From NCBI RefSeq assembly GCF_900113875.1, contig NZ_FORA01000001.1, forward strand, positions 1 to 64,000: a stretch of 64,000 nt of DNA, written 5' to 3'. Below the pieces are notes generated by a model. The model saw nothing but the letters and a program-made list of their open reading frames with translations. It had not been told where the DNA came from and did not search any database. The first letter of the stretch is position 1; the number at the start of each line of letters is the position of its first letter. Position numbers and translations under genes: made by a program. This document shows positions 8,902 through 17,457 of this stretch, in pieces. The DNA comes from Jannaschia pohangensis. Its GTDB lineage: Bacteria > Pseudomonadota > Alphaproteobacteria > Rhodobacterales > Rhodobacteraceae.

Positions 8902-10520
8902 CCCCTGACGCGTTCTCGCAGGACGAATTTCTGGATCTTGCCGGTGGACGTCTTGGGAAGCGGCCCGAAGACCACCGATTTCGGCGTCTTGAACCCGGCG
9001 AGGCGGGCGCGGACGAAGGCGATCAGATCGGCCTCGCTCACTTCGGCGCCGTCGCGCAGTTCCACGAAGGCGCAGGGCACTTCGCCCCATTTGTCATCGG
9101 GTCGGGCCACGACCGCGCAGAGCGAGACCGCGTCATGGTGCATGATCGCGCCCTCGACCTCGACCGAGCTGACGTTCTCGCCGCCCGAGATGATGATGTC
9201 CTTGGCCCGGTCGCGGATCTGGACATAGCCATCGGGATGCTTGACGCCCAGATCACCCGATCGGAACCAGCCGCCTTGGAATGCCTCTGCAGTCGCCTCG
9301 GGATTCTTGAGGTAGCCCTTCATCACCGCATTGCCGCGCATCGCGATTTCGCCCTGCGTCTCGCCATCGGCGGGGACGGGGCGGCCATCATCGGCAAAGA
9401 CCTCCACCCCCTCCATCATCGGGAAGGGCACGCCCTGCCGCGCCTTCATGGCCGCCCGGTCGGTGGCATCCAGCGCGTCCCAATCGCCCGGTTGCCAGAC
9501 GTTCTCGACCACGTGGCCATAGGTTTCGGTCAGACCGTAGACATGGGTCACGTTGAACCCAAGCGATTCCATCCGGGCCAGCGTCGCGGCGGGGGGCGGA
9601 GCGCCGGCGGTATAGACCTCGACGTGCTGATCGAACGGCCGACGCGCGTCGGCAGGCGCGTTCACCAGCGCGTTGAGCACGATTGGCGCGCCGCCGAAAT
9701 GGGTCACGCCTTCGTCCGCCAAGGCGCCGAAAATCTCGGGCGCAGTCACATCGCGCAGGCAGACGACCGTGCCCCCGACCAGCGGCATCATCCAGCTGTG
9801 ACACCAGCCGTTGCAGTGAAACAGCGGCACCACGACCAGAAGGCGGGGATAGAGCACCATGCGCCAGCTGACCACGGTGCCCATGGTCATCAGATAGGCG
9901 CCGCGGTGGTGATAGACGACGCCCTTCGGTCGCCCTGTCGTCCCCGAGGTATAGTTGAGCGCGAGGCTCTCCCATTCGTCGGCGGGCATGTGCCAGGCGA
10001 AATCGGGATCGGCCTGGGCCAGCAGGTCTTCGTAGGTCGGGTGGTCGCCCGTCGGCAGAAGGCCCGCCTCCAGGTCCGGAACCTCGACGATGACGGGCGG
10101 CATGGCGAGGGTGGCACATGCCGCCACGGCCAGATCGAGGAATTGGGTATCGGCCAGCACGACCTTCGCGCCGCCATGTTCGAAGATATAGGCGACGGTA
10201 TCCACGTCGAGCCGGGTGTTGATCGTGTTCAGCACGGCTCCGCAGGCGGGCACGCCGAAGCTCGCCTCGACCTGTGCGGGCACATTGGGCAGAAGGGTCG
10301 CGACCACGTCGCCGGGGGCCACACCCAACCGGGCGAGGGCCGAGGCCATGCGGCTGACCCGCTCCCGGTAGTCCCCGTAGGTCCGCCGGATGTCGCCGTA
10401 GACCAGAGCCTCGCGCCCGGGCCAGATCGCGGCGGCGCGCACCAGATGCGACAGCGGTGTCAGGGCCACGTGGTTCGCGGCACATCTGTCCAGACCCGTT
10501 TCGTCGTGCATCCAGCCCAT
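8898..10520 (-). CDS. AMP-forming acyl-CoA synthetase (DmdB/long-chain FACS type)
   Basis: A 540-residue ATP-dependent acyl-CoA ligase. Adenylate-forming signatures are all present: LNYTSGTTGRPKGVVYHH near residue 180, YGLTETYG near 325, RSGDLGVKHPDGYVQIRDRAKD near 420 and KTSTGKIQKFVLRE at the end. The start at 10520 follows a GGGGGG binding site; open frame continues upstream but is not coding-like. Sequence style is that of the roseobacter synthetases that include 3-methylmercaptopropionate-CoA ligase paralogues (DmdB2-like); medium-chain fatty acids are an equally good guess. It is co-transcribed with the M48-like gene. Confidence 0.85.
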   Translation of the reverse strand: MGWMHDETGLDRCAANHVALTPLSHLVRAAAIWPGREALVYGDIRRTYGDYRERVSRMASALARLGVAPGDVVATLLPNVPAQVEASFGVPACGAVLNTINTRLDVDTVAYIFEHGGAKVVLADTQFLDLAVAACATLAMPPVIVEVPDLEAGLLPTGDHPTYEDLLAQADPDFAWHMPADEWESLALNYTSGTTGRPKGVVYHHRGAYLMTMGTVVSWRMVLYPRLLVVVPLFHCNGWCHSWMMPLVGGTVVCLRDVTAPEIFGALADEGVTHFGGAPIVLNALVNAPADARRPFDQHVEVYTAGAPPPAATLARMESLGFNVTHVYGLTETYGHVVENVWQPGDWDALDATDRAAMKARQGVPFPMMEGVEVFADDGRPVPADGETQGEIAMRGNAVMKGYLKNPEATAEAFQGGWFRSGDLGVKHPDGYVQIRDRAKDIIISGGENVSSVEVEGAIMHHDAVSLCAVVARPDDKWGEVPCAFVELRDGAEVSEADLIAFVRARLAGFKTPKSVVFGPLPKTSTGKIQKFVLRERVRG

Positions 10521-10593
10521 GTGAACCCCCCGTTGCTCTTGCTCCATCCCGGGGGCAATACTGCACAGGCGCGCGGGCGAAGGACAAGGTGCA

Positions 10594-11481
10594 ATGCAGA
10601 ACAGACCGCTGGCCTCCGCGTCGTTGATCCTGGTCGCGATGGCGATCATCGGCTTCATCGACCAATACGTGCAGGTCATCGCCGAAACCTCGAGCCTCTG
10701 GACGTTTCACCTGCTGCGGTCGGTGATGATGTTCGCGCTGGCGGGGGTGTTCCTCGTGCTGACGGGGCGGCGGCTTCGGGTGTTGAACTGGCGCGGGGTC
10801 CTGGGGCGGTCGGCCTTCAATTCGACGGCGATGATCATCTATTTCGGCTCGCTCGGGTTCATGCCGGTGGCGCAGGCGGCGGCAGGGCTCTTCACGGCTC
10901 CCCTGTGGGTCTTGCTGTTTTCGGTCGCGCTGTTCGGTTTGCGGGTCGGGCCGGTGCGTGTCCTGGCGGTGGTCATCGGATTCGCGGGCGTCCTTCTGGT
11001 GCTGTCGCCCGATGTGTCGTCGATCACGGCGCTGACCTTCATCCCCGTGGTCGCGGGGGCCTTCTATGCGGTATCGGCGATAGCCACGCGGGCCTGGTGC
11101 GCGGGCGAAGATGCCCTTGGCCTGACCCTTGGCATATTCGGCTTCATGGCGCTTTGGGGCCTTGGCGGTGTGATCCTCTCGGGCGGCGGGGACAGCTTCC
11201 TGTCGCGCGGTTGGGTCATGCCCACGCCGCAGGTCTGGGGCCTGATCGCGATGCAGGCCGTGGGCAGCCTTGTCGCCGTCGTCCTGCTGGTCCGGGGCTA
11301 CCAATTGGCCGAGGCGTCGGTGGCCAGCATGTTCGAGTTTTCGGTGCTCGGGTTTTCGGCGCTCTTCGGCTGGCTGCTTCTGGGACAGGCGACCGGCGCG
11401 CTCGGGCTGACGGGTCTGGCCCTGATCGCGTTGGCGGGCAGCATGATCGCACTGCGCGGTCGGCAGGTGCAGGTGGCATGA
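10594..11481 (+). CDS. DMT-superfamily (EamA) transporter
   Basis: A 295-residue inner-membrane protein with ten predicted helices arranged as two EamA repeats (about residues 10-140 and 150-285). Members export metabolites or amino acids, but the substrate is unknown here. The gene is divergent from the acyl-CoA synthetase, leaving 73 bases for both promoters. Its stop overlaps the next start by ATGA, so it forms a unit with the sulfotransferase-like gene. Confidence 0.88.
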   Translation: MQNRPLASASLILVAMAIIGFIDQYVQVIAETSSLWTFHLLRSVMMFALAGVFLVLTGRRLRVLNWRGVLGRSAFNSTAMIIYFGSLGFMPVAQAAAGLFTAPLWVLLFSVALFGLRVGPVRVLAVVIGFAGVLLVLSPDVSSITALTFIPVVAGAFYAVSAIATRAWCAGEDALGLTLGIFGFMALWGLGGVILSGGGDSFLSRGWVMPTPQVWGLIAMQAVGSLVAVVLLVRGYQLAEASVASMFEFSVLGFSALFGWLLLGQATGALGLTGLALIALAGSMIALRGRQVQVA

Positions 11482-12128
11482 TCGTCTCGCCCGGACGTGG
11501 CTATGTGATGGTCCATGCGCCCAAGACGGGGGGCACGGCCCTGACGCTTGCGCTGGAAGAGCGGGCGATGGCCGATGACATCCTGATCGGGGACACCCCC
11601 AAGGCACAGCGGCGCAAGGCCCGGCTGAAAGGCGTGCAGACCGCCGGGCGACTGTGGAAGCACTCGACCCTGCGCGACATTCGCGGGTTGTTGCCCGATG
11701 CCGTGCTGGACGGTCTGCGGCCCATCCTGCTGGTGCGCAATCCCTGGGACCGGGTGGTCAGCTATTACCATTGGCTCAAATGTCAGACATTTGAACATCC
11801 CGCCGTCGTGGCGGCCAAAGGTCTGACATTCGACGCCTTTCTGGCGGATGGGGCCGTGGCAAACAGCTTCCGCGCCAATCCCTATGCGTCCTATGTCGCG
11901 GGCGGGCGGGATCCGATCTTCGTGCGGCTGGAGCATCTGGCGACGGACCTGGCCCCGGTCGAGACGCTGCTTGGCTTTGCCATCGACATGCCCGTGGTGA
12001 ACCGATCCGACCGCGCCCGCGATTGGCGCGGCTACTACGATGCGGCGGGGCGTGACCGGGTGGCGGAATTCTGCGCGGCGGACATATCGGCGTTTTCCTA
12101 CCGATTTGACGGGGACGATCCGGCGTAA
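11478..12128 (+). CDS. Sulfotransferase family 2 protein
   Basis: A 216-residue P-loop sulfotransferase-fold protein starting at ATG 11478 and overlapping the transporter stop. The 5'-phosphosulfate motif is MVHAPKTGGTAL near residues 12-23, and the 3'-phosphate motif is LVRNPWDRVVSYYHWL near residues 84-99. Members transfer sulfate from PAPS to carbohydrates or other acceptors; the acceptor here is unknown. The coding region contains a perfect palindrome at 11776-11794 and a partial copy at 11821-11830, described separately. Confidence 0.82.
   Translation: MIVSPGRGYVMVHAPKTGGTALTLALEERAMADDILIGDTPKAQRRKARLKGVQTAGRLWKHSTLRDIRGLLPDAVLDGLRPILLVRNPWDRVVSYYHWLKCQTFEHPAVVAAKGLTFDAFLADGAVANSFRANPYASYVAGGRDPIFVRLEHLATDLAPVETLLGFAIDMPVVNRSDRARDWRGYYDAAGRDRVAEFCAADISAFSYRFDGDDPA
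11776..11794. repeat. Intragenic palindrome CAAATGTC-A-GACATTTG
   Basis: TCAAATGTC, A, GACATTTGA: nine-base arms around one base, inside the sulfotransferase gene (codons read Leu-Lys-Cys-Gln-Thr-Phe-Glu). A related half, GTCTGACATT, follows at 11821-11830. The same palindrome occurs in glnE in other reading frames, so the signal is at DNA or RNA level. Confidence 0.8.
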
Positions 12129-12239
12129 GCCTGCCGGTTTCGGCCCTGTGCAAAGTTTCGCGCACCTCCGCTGGGCGAGGCGGGCAGGATGGTGAGCGGT
12201 GTCTGCCGCAACACCCCAAGGGACGAAAGAAACCCATCC

Positions 12240-12821
12240 ATGACCCAGCCTGTTCTGTTCAGCCGCCCGGCCTTTCCGATCTCCGAACTCTCCCCCGATG
12301 CGATCCCGCGTTTCATGAGCGGCACGCTCTTTGCGACGTCGACCGCGCCCCGTGCGATCGAGGCGATTTCCGTCGGGGACTCCATCCTGACCAAGGACGG
12401 ACCGCGGCGGGTGTCGCGGGTGGCGCAGACGAATGTGTTGCGACAGGATTGGGCGTATCACCGTGACATCTGGCCGGTTCGGGTGCCCGTGGGCAGCCTC
12501 GGGAATGCGCGGCCCCTGCGGTTGTCGCCCGATCAGCGGGTGATCCTGTCGGGGCAGGTCGTGCGCAAGGTCTGCGGTGTCGCGGCGCTGTCGGTGCCCT
12601 GTCGGGACCTTGTGGGACTGCGCGGGTTGATCGTCGAGCGGCCCCTGGCGGACCTTCGGTATTACGGCATCAGCTTCGGGATTCCGGCGCAGGTGGATGC
12701 CGAAGGGGTGTGGTGCGATCTGGATGAGACTCCGCCCTGTCCCGTGGACCGGGAGGCCGTGCGCGAGGCCTATCAGGCGATGCATGCGGCGGGTGAACCG
12801 GCGCTGCGCCCCCTGGAATAG
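12240..12821 (+). CDS. Hint-domain (Hedgehog/intein-like) protein lacking the catalytic cysteine
   Basis: A 193-residue protein resembling the Hint_2 proteins common in Rhodobacteraceae. Residues 20-70 (FMSGTLFATSTAPRAIEAIS, then VGDSILTKDGPRRVSRV) match the N-terminal Hint block. LRLSPDQRVIL near residue 98 fits the second block. In active members a Cys starts the first block (CFxxGTLI); here that position is Arg, so self-splicing is unlikely. The ATG at 12240 is preferred over 12189 because the domain starts soon after it. No partner gene is evident. Confidence 0.65.
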   Translation: MTQPVLFSRPAFPISELSPDAIPRFMSGTLFATSTAPRAIEAISVGDSILTKDGPRRVSRVAQTNVLRQDWAYHRDIWPVRVPVGSLGNARPLRLSPDQRVILSGQVVRKVCGVAALSVPCRDLVGLRGLIVERPLADLRYYGISFGIPAQVDAEGVWCDLDETPPCPVDREAVREAYQAMHAAGEPALRPLE

Positions 12822-12824
12822 ACC

Positions 12825-13196
12825 CTAGCGGAGGGTCCAGCTTTCTTCGGTCGAGCGGCCGCGCTTCTGCTGCATGACCACGATATTTCCACGCATGTAG
12901 AGATACTTGCAATCAAGCTCCACCTCCAGCCCGTTCAGCCGGGTGCGGTGGCAGAGCGCGCCGTTGTTCCAGACCCACCCACCCGAGACGGTGGCGCGGT
13001 CCTGCTGACCGCCGATGCCACCGTTGGCCGCGAACACGCGGGTTCCGCCGAATTCATCGACCAGGGTGCGGTCGGCGATATAGGAGCGGAAGGCGTCTTC
13101 GGTGCCGATGCGGGTGAAGTCCACGGCCTGCGCCGTTGGGGCGCAGGCGAGGGTGGTGATGGCCGCCAGGGCGACCACGCGGAGTTGATGTTTCAT
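12825..13196 (-). CDS. Small secreted protein of unknown function
   Basis: A 123-residue protein begun at 13196, where a clear Sec signal peptide starts (MKHQLRVVALAAITTLACAP, cleavage likely after AQA). The open frame runs further upstream to 13412 but that part is not protein-like. The mature region has two Cys (GALCHR and ELDCKY) that may form a disulfide. It is convergent with the Hint-like gene, four bases apart. Function unknown; I recognise no catalytic motif. Confidence 0.7.
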   Translation of the reverse strand: MKHQLRVVALAAITTLACAPTAQAVDFTRIGTEDAFRSYIADRTLVDEFGGTRVFAANGGIGGQQDRATVSGGWVWNNGALCHRTRLNGLEVELDCKYLYMRGNIVVMQQKRGRSTEESWTLR

Positions 13197-13322
13197 TTCC
13201 CATATCCCAGTCAGTTGGGGGGCTTCGCCGCAAAGGGTGACGGCCAATCGGGGCAGAAATGTGGACAGTCTGGGGTTTCTATGGGCGATTGTTGCCGGGG
13301 CGTTCGGGGCGTCGAATTTCAG

Positions 13323-13358
13323 GGGTGATCTGCGGGTGATCCACGGGTGATCTGCGTC
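13323..13358. repeat. 11-bp tandem repeat, three units
   Basis: Three perfect 11-mers: GGGTGATCTGC (13323), GGGTGATCCAC (13334), GGGTGATCTGC (13345), then GTC. The last 25 bases equal those at 38-62. It lies in the gap between the secreted protein gene and the VOC gene, upstream of the former. Confidence 0.85.
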
Positions 13359-13426
13359 ATACCTGAATTTCGCACAGACTCTGGGGTCTGGACTGCATTC
13401 GGTGCGCACCACGCGGGGCTTGCCCG

Positions 13427-13843
13427 TTACCCGTCGCGGCCCGGCTCATCCGGGTTGCTGGAGAAGAGCGCGATCTTGTTGCCTTGCGGGTCGCGCAGAT
13501 AGCCGACGTAGAACTGCGGACCATAGGAGGCGCGGAAGCCGGGTTGGCCCTCGTCGGTGCCCCCCGCGGCAAGGGCGGCGGCGTGGAGATCGCGGACCTG
13601 TTGCTGGCCGCCCGCCTGAAACGCGGTCATCGCCCCGTTCCCGGCCGAGGCTGGCCGTCCGTCGAAGGTCGGCTTGACGTAGAAGTCGGGGAACGTCGGC
13701 GCGTGACCGGGCGCGACGGGCAAGGCGAAGCTGAGCCCCTCGGGCCCCTCGGTCAGGTCGTAGCCAAGGGGCGGCAGGATGGCCGCATAGAATCGCTTCG
13801 CTCGGGCGATGTCATCGGCCCCGACGGTGACATAGGCGATCAT
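13427..13843 (-). CDS. VOC-superfamily (glyoxalase/bleomycin-resistance fold) protein
   Basis: A 138-residue cytoplasmic protein with the beta-alpha-beta-beta-beta paired fold: MIAYVTVGADDIARAKRFYAA at the start and YFVGYLRDP-type strand near the end (FYVGYLRDPQGNKIALF). Candidate metal ligands are few, and the substrate is unknown. The start at 13843 has an AAAGGA binding site; the longer open frame to 14119 is rejected. About 200 bases upstream (13844-14051) contain no recognisable gene. Confidence 0.85.
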   Translation of the reverse strand: MIAYVTVGADDIARAKRFYAAILPPLGYDLTEGPEGLSFALPVAPGHAPTFPDFYVKPTFDGRPASAGNGAMTAFQAGGQQQVRDLHAAALAAGGTDEGQPGFRASYGPQFYVGYLRDPQGNKIALFSSNPDEPGRDG

Positions 13844-14051
13844 GCGGGACGGTCCTTTCGGGTCATTGGTCGGGTCACCCCAGGCGATGTGGGTCAGATG
13901 GGGGCGGGTTTCGTGTGGCGCGTCAAGGGGCGGCTTCAGCTTCGGGCCGCGGATCGCTTTGGGTGTCGGTTTCCGTCCAGTTGGGAGGGGAGTGCGAGGT
14001 CTTGGCGGAATGACCGCTTTGAGCCCATACCCACCGAATGCTGCAAAGCAG

Positions 14052-14510
14052 CTAGATGATCCGTTGCTCAAGCTCGGTAGGATCGGCAACGTCGATATGC
14101 CAAAAGGCGCGCGCTCCAACCGGGAGCTTGGCTAAGACGCGCTCGAAGTCTCTTCCGTTGGTGCAGCGCCGAACTGCCCATGCCGTTGCCTCAATCGCAT
14201 TGTCTGGCGTCAAGTTGTGGTTCACCCGCACCTGTTTGACTTCCGAGATGAGCGCCTCTCGGCCAACAAATGCCGCGCGAGGCTCCGTAACATCCCAGTC
14301 TTGAACAAAAATCGCACGAAGAACGCAGGGCAAAACACTTGCGAATTCCAAACCCTCTTGAGCGGTCAGACGACACCGGAATACCTGAAATACCGCATCG
14401 ACGGCCGTGTAAGCCATGTTGTCCGACTCAAGGGACATGCGCTCTTTCACGTCATCAAGGAAAGCGCGCCACTCCTTGGAAGAGTGCCGATATGTCCACG
14501 GCATTGGCAT
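14052..14510 (-). CDS. DUF2267 domain protein
   Basis: A 152-residue protein that is almost entirely one DUF2267 domain: MPMPWTYRHSSKEWRAFLDD, then LESDNMAYTAVDAVFQVFRCRLTAQEG, NHNLTPDNAIEA and VLAKLPVGARAFW. The function of DUF2267 proteins is unknown. Base composition is visibly less GC-rich than its neighbours, and wobble positions are less biased, which suggests recent acquisition or weak selection. The stop region forms GCTGC-AAA-GCAGC at 14040-14052. Confidence 0.8.
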   Translation of the reverse strand: MPMPWTYRHSSKEWRAFLDDVKERMSLESDNMAYTAVDAVFQVFRCRLTAQEGLEFASVLPCVLRAIFVQDWDVTEPRAAFVGREALISEVKQVRVNHNLTPDNAIEATAWAVRRCTNGRDFERVLAKLPVGARAFWHIDVADPTELEQRII

Positions 14511-14629
14511 GAGTCGCTGGTTCCTTCGTCAGCAGTGTCACCGACAGCCTTATCGAAATACACGAGCTTTGTCGAAGAAGCCAACGGCAGCAAGGTCCGC
14601 ACAGCCGCCCTCCACCACAAACGAAATGA

Positions 14630-14656
14630 CCCCGGGCGGTGGCGCGACACCCGGGG
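14630..14656 (-). terminator. Putative terminator hairpin after fadJ
   Basis: CCCCGGG and CCCGGGG arms of seven bases separated by 13 bases. A second GC stem (GGCGGG/CCCGCC) lies near 14667-14686. Together they sit just past the fadJ stop on the minus strand. No run of T follows, so termination may be weak or the hairpins may protect the 3' end. Confidence 0.45.
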
Positions 14657-14728
14657 CCTGCTCGATAGGGGCGGGTGGCGCGCCCGCCGCCGGTAGACCG
14701 TGTCCCGACATGCGGGGCACGGGGAAGG

Positions 14729-16918
14729 TCAGGCGGCTTTGGGGGCCGCGCTGCCGTAGAACGTGGCGCCGGACGCGGCCATTTCGGTGAGGGTCTTCGG
14801 CGTGGCGAAGCGGTCGCCGTATTTGGCCGCAAGCGCACCCGTGGTTTCCGCGGCCCAGGGGGCACCGACGATGTCGAGCCAGCTGAACGGGCCGCCGGAC
14901 CAGGGCGCGAAGCCCCATCCGAGAATGGCACCGACGTCGCCTTCGCGGATGTCCTCCAGCACGCCTTCCTCCAGCGCGCGGACGGCTTCGAGGACCTGGG
15001 CGAACATCAGGCGGTTCTGGACCTCGTGCAGGTCGGGCTGATCCTCGGCCAGCGGATAGCGCGCGCCCAGTTCGGACCAGAGGCCCTGGCGCTTGCCCTT
15101 GTCGTCGTAGTCATAGAAGCCCGCCGACGATTTGCGGCCCAGACGGCCCGCATCGGCGAAGGCAAACAGCACCTCGTCCACCGCGCCGTCGGGATAGGCG
15201 TCGCCCATGGCGGCCTTGGTGGCCTTGGCGATCTTGACGCCGAGGTCGATGGAGGTCTCATCCACCAGCTGGAGCGGCCCGAGGGGGAAGCCAAGCTGCT
15301 TGGCCGCATTCTCGATCAGCGAAGGCGAGACGCCTTCGGCGACCATGCGGATGCCTTCGTTGATGTAGGGGATGATGCAGCGGTTGGCATAGAAGAAGCG
15401 CGCATCGTTCACCACGATGGGCGTCTTGCGGATCTGGCGGACGAAATCGAGCGACTTGGCCACGGCGCGGTCGCCCGTCTCTTTGCCCTTGATGATCTCG
15501 ACCAACAGCATCTTGTCGACGGGGCTGAAGAAGTGGATGCCGATGAATTGCGCGGGGCGCACGCTGGCCTTGGCGAGTTCGGTGATCGGCAGGGTGGAGG
15601 TGTTGGTGGCGAAGATGCAGTCGTCGCCCACGATCGCCTCGACCGCCTTGGTCATCTCGGCCTTGACGCCCACATCCTCGAACACGGCCTCGACGATGAG
15701 GTCACAGCCCTTGAGGGCCTGGAGGTCGGTGGTGGCGGTGATGCGGCCCAGAACCTCGGCCTTCTTCTCGGCGGTGACTTTCTTGCGGGCCATGCCCTTG
15801 TCGAGCAGGCCCTCGGAATAGGCGCGGCCCTTGTCGGCGGCGGCCTGTTCGCGGTCGATCAGTACGACCTCGATGCCCGCGTTGGCCGAGACATAGGCGA
15901 TGCCGGCGCCCATCATGCCCGCACCCAGGATGCCCACCTTGGCGACCTTCTGATCGGGCGCGTCGGGGCGGTTCGCGCCCTTTTCCAGCGCTTCCTTGTT
16001 GATGAAGAGCGAGCGGATCATTGCCTCGCTGCTGGGGTTCATGAGGACATGGGTGAACCAGCGCGCCTCGATCCGCAGGGCGGTGTCGAATGGCACGAGC
16101 GCGCCTTCGTAGACCGCCGAAAGCAGGGCCTTGGCGGCGGGAAACGCGCCTTGGGTCTTGCCGTTCACCATGGCGGAGGCGCCCACGAAGGTCATGAAGC
16201 CGGCGGGATGATAGGGGGCGCCGCCGGGCATCTTGTAGCCCTTCTGGTCCCACGGCTTGACGATATCGGCGTCGGTCGCCGACAGGACCCAGGCGCGGGC
16301 GTCGGCCATCGGGTCGGCGCTGACCTCGTCGATCAGGCCCGCGGCCTTGGCGCGCTGCGGATCGCTGAGCTTGCCTTCGAGCAGGAAGGGCGAGGCGGCC
16401 ATGGCGCCCAGTTTCTTGGACAGGCGCGTGGTGCCGCCCATGCCGGGGAAGATGCCGACCATGATCTCGGGCAGGCCGATCTTGGCCTTGGGGTTGTCGG
16501 CGGCGAAGATGCGGTGGCAGGCCAGCGGGATCTCGAACCCGATGCCGAGCGCGGTGCCCGGCAGGACGCAGGCCACGGGCTTGCCGCCCTTGTTGGTCTT
16601 GGGGTCCATGTTGGCGCGTTCGATGCGGCGCAGGATGGCGTGGGATTTCATCAAGCCGTCCATCAGCCCCTTGGCGGGGTCGTCGCCCGACATCGCCTTC
16701 ATCTTGGCGATGACGTTGAGGTCCATGCCGCCGGCGAAGGTGTCCTTGCCGGAGGTGATGATGATGCCCTTGACGGCGTCGTCGGCCAGTGCGTCGGTGA
16801 CGCAGGCGTCCAGATCGTCCCAGCCTTCGAGGCTGAGCACGTTCATCGACTTGCCCTTGACGTCCCAGGTGATGGTGGCAACGCCGTCGGCGTCCTTGGT
16901 AAGCGTGAAATCGGTCAT
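14729..16918 (-). CDS. fadJ: 3-hydroxyacyl-CoA dehydrogenase/enoyl-CoA hydratase (FadJ/FadB type)
   Basis: A 729-residue bifunctional beta-oxidation enzyme. The crotonase domain occupies about residues 1-200 (oxyanion-hole segment SGKDTFAGGMDL; LPEIMVGIFPGMGGTTRL). The NAD-binding dehydrogenase domain begins near residue 325 with VGILGAGMMGAGIAYVSA and contains IGIHFFSPVDKMLLVEII and NDARFFYANRC. The C-terminal dehydrogenase domains finish the protein. It catalyses hydration of enoyl-CoA and oxidation of L-3-hydroxyacyl-CoA. It is the last gene of the minus-strand set with fadA and GST, giving a complete oxidation module with the upstream acyl-CoA dehydrogenase. Confidence 0.93.
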   Translation of the reverse strand: MTDFTLTKDADGVATITWDVKGKSMNVLSLEGWDDLDACVTDALADDAVKGIIITSGKDTFAGGMDLNVIAKMKAMSGDDPAKGLMDGLMKSHAILRRIERANMDPKTNKGGKPVACVLPGTALGIGFEIPLACHRIFAADNPKAKIGLPEIMVGIFPGMGGTTRLSKKLGAMAASPFLLEGKLSDPQRAKAAGLIDEVSADPMADARAWVLSATDADIVKPWDQKGYKMPGGAPYHPAGFMTFVGASAMVNGKTQGAFPAAKALLSAVYEGALVPFDTALRIEARWFTHVLMNPSSEAMIRSLFINKEALEKGANRPDAPDQKVAKVGILGAGMMGAGIAYVSANAGIEVVLIDREQAAADKGRAYSEGLLDKGMARKKVTAEKKAEVLGRITATTDLQALKGCDLIVEAVFEDVGVKAEMTKAVEAIVGDDCIFATNTSTLPITELAKASVRPAQFIGIHFFSPVDKMLLVEIIKGKETGDRAVAKSLDFVRQIRKTPIVVNDARFFYANRCIIPYINEGIRMVAEGVSPSLIENAAKQLGFPLGPLQLVDETSIDLGVKIAKATKAAMGDAYPDGAVDEVLFAFADAGRLGRKSSAGFYDYDDKGKRQGLWSELGARYPLAEDQPDLHEVQNRLMFAQVLEAVRALEEGVLEDIREGDVGAILGWGFAPWSGGPFSWLDIVGAPWAAETTGALAAKYGDRFATPKTLTEMAASGATFYGSAAPKAA

Positions 16919-16986
16919 GTGTCTATCCTGTCGGTCGGCTGTGCGGGACGGTGGCGGCCCCGGGGGGCAGGCGCGCTATCCTGGTT

Positions 16987-17457
16987 TCAGAGTTTGTCGG
17001 GCGGCGAGGCGTCGCCCTGGCGGTTGCGCTTGACCAGCGCGGGGTTGAGTACAGTCACCTGGCTGTTGCGGACGGCAACGCGGATGCCGATGCCGAGCCA
17101 GACCCCGTCAATCAGGGCCAGACTCATCCAGCTGGCGAAGGGCGGGGTGACATAGGTTCCGGCCTTGAGCACATGCACCATGTGCTGGCCGTCGATCCGG
17201 TCACAGCCGGGCGTGGCGAACTCCGCCTCGGTGCAGACCCGGTGGTAATCGGTCGCCCCCTGCCTGCGAAGGCTTTCGACAAAGCCGATTGCGCTGGTTT
17301 GCAGGTCTTCCGGTGTTTCGACGCGCAGGGTGCTATCATTGGTCTGCATCTCGTGGGGATAGGACATGGCCGCCGAAACGGTCGCCATGTCGCCCCGCCA
17401 GACCGCCTCGGACACAATGTCGAGGTGGCGCTGATAAATGTCCCGCGCGCTCTGCAT
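16987..17457 (-). CDS. Small NTF2/SnoaL-like protein embedded in the fad operon
   Basis: A 156-residue protein starting at 17457, sharing one base with the thiolase stop (TGATG). The N-terminal helices (SARDIYQRHLDIVSEAVWRG), conserved YPHEMQTND segment and later beta strands suggest the cone-shaped NTF2-like fold, but I see no diagnostic motif. Its position between fadA and fadJ is tight and suggests a role in acyl-CoA metabolism, for example ligand sensing or hydratase assistance. The longer open frame upstream is only the thiolase read in another frame. Confidence 0.65.
   Translation of the reverse strand: MQSARDIYQRHLDIVSEAVWRGDMATVSAAMSYPHEMQTNDSTLRVETPEDLQTSAIGFVESLRRQGATDYHRVCTEAEFATPGCDRIDGQHMVHVLKAGTYVTPPFASWMSLALIDGVWLGIGIRVAVRNSQVTVLNPALVKRNRQGDASPPDKL

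Noticed and set aside
8883-12128. 1081-residue open frame on the plus strand
   Set aside because: Most of it is antisense to the acyl-CoA synthetase. Only the last 216 codons, from ATG 11478, form a real gene.
14675-17155. 826-residue plus-strand frame opposite fadJ
   Set aside because: It mirrors fadJ codons and has no family signature; Gly/Asp/His-rich composition is typical of antisense frames.
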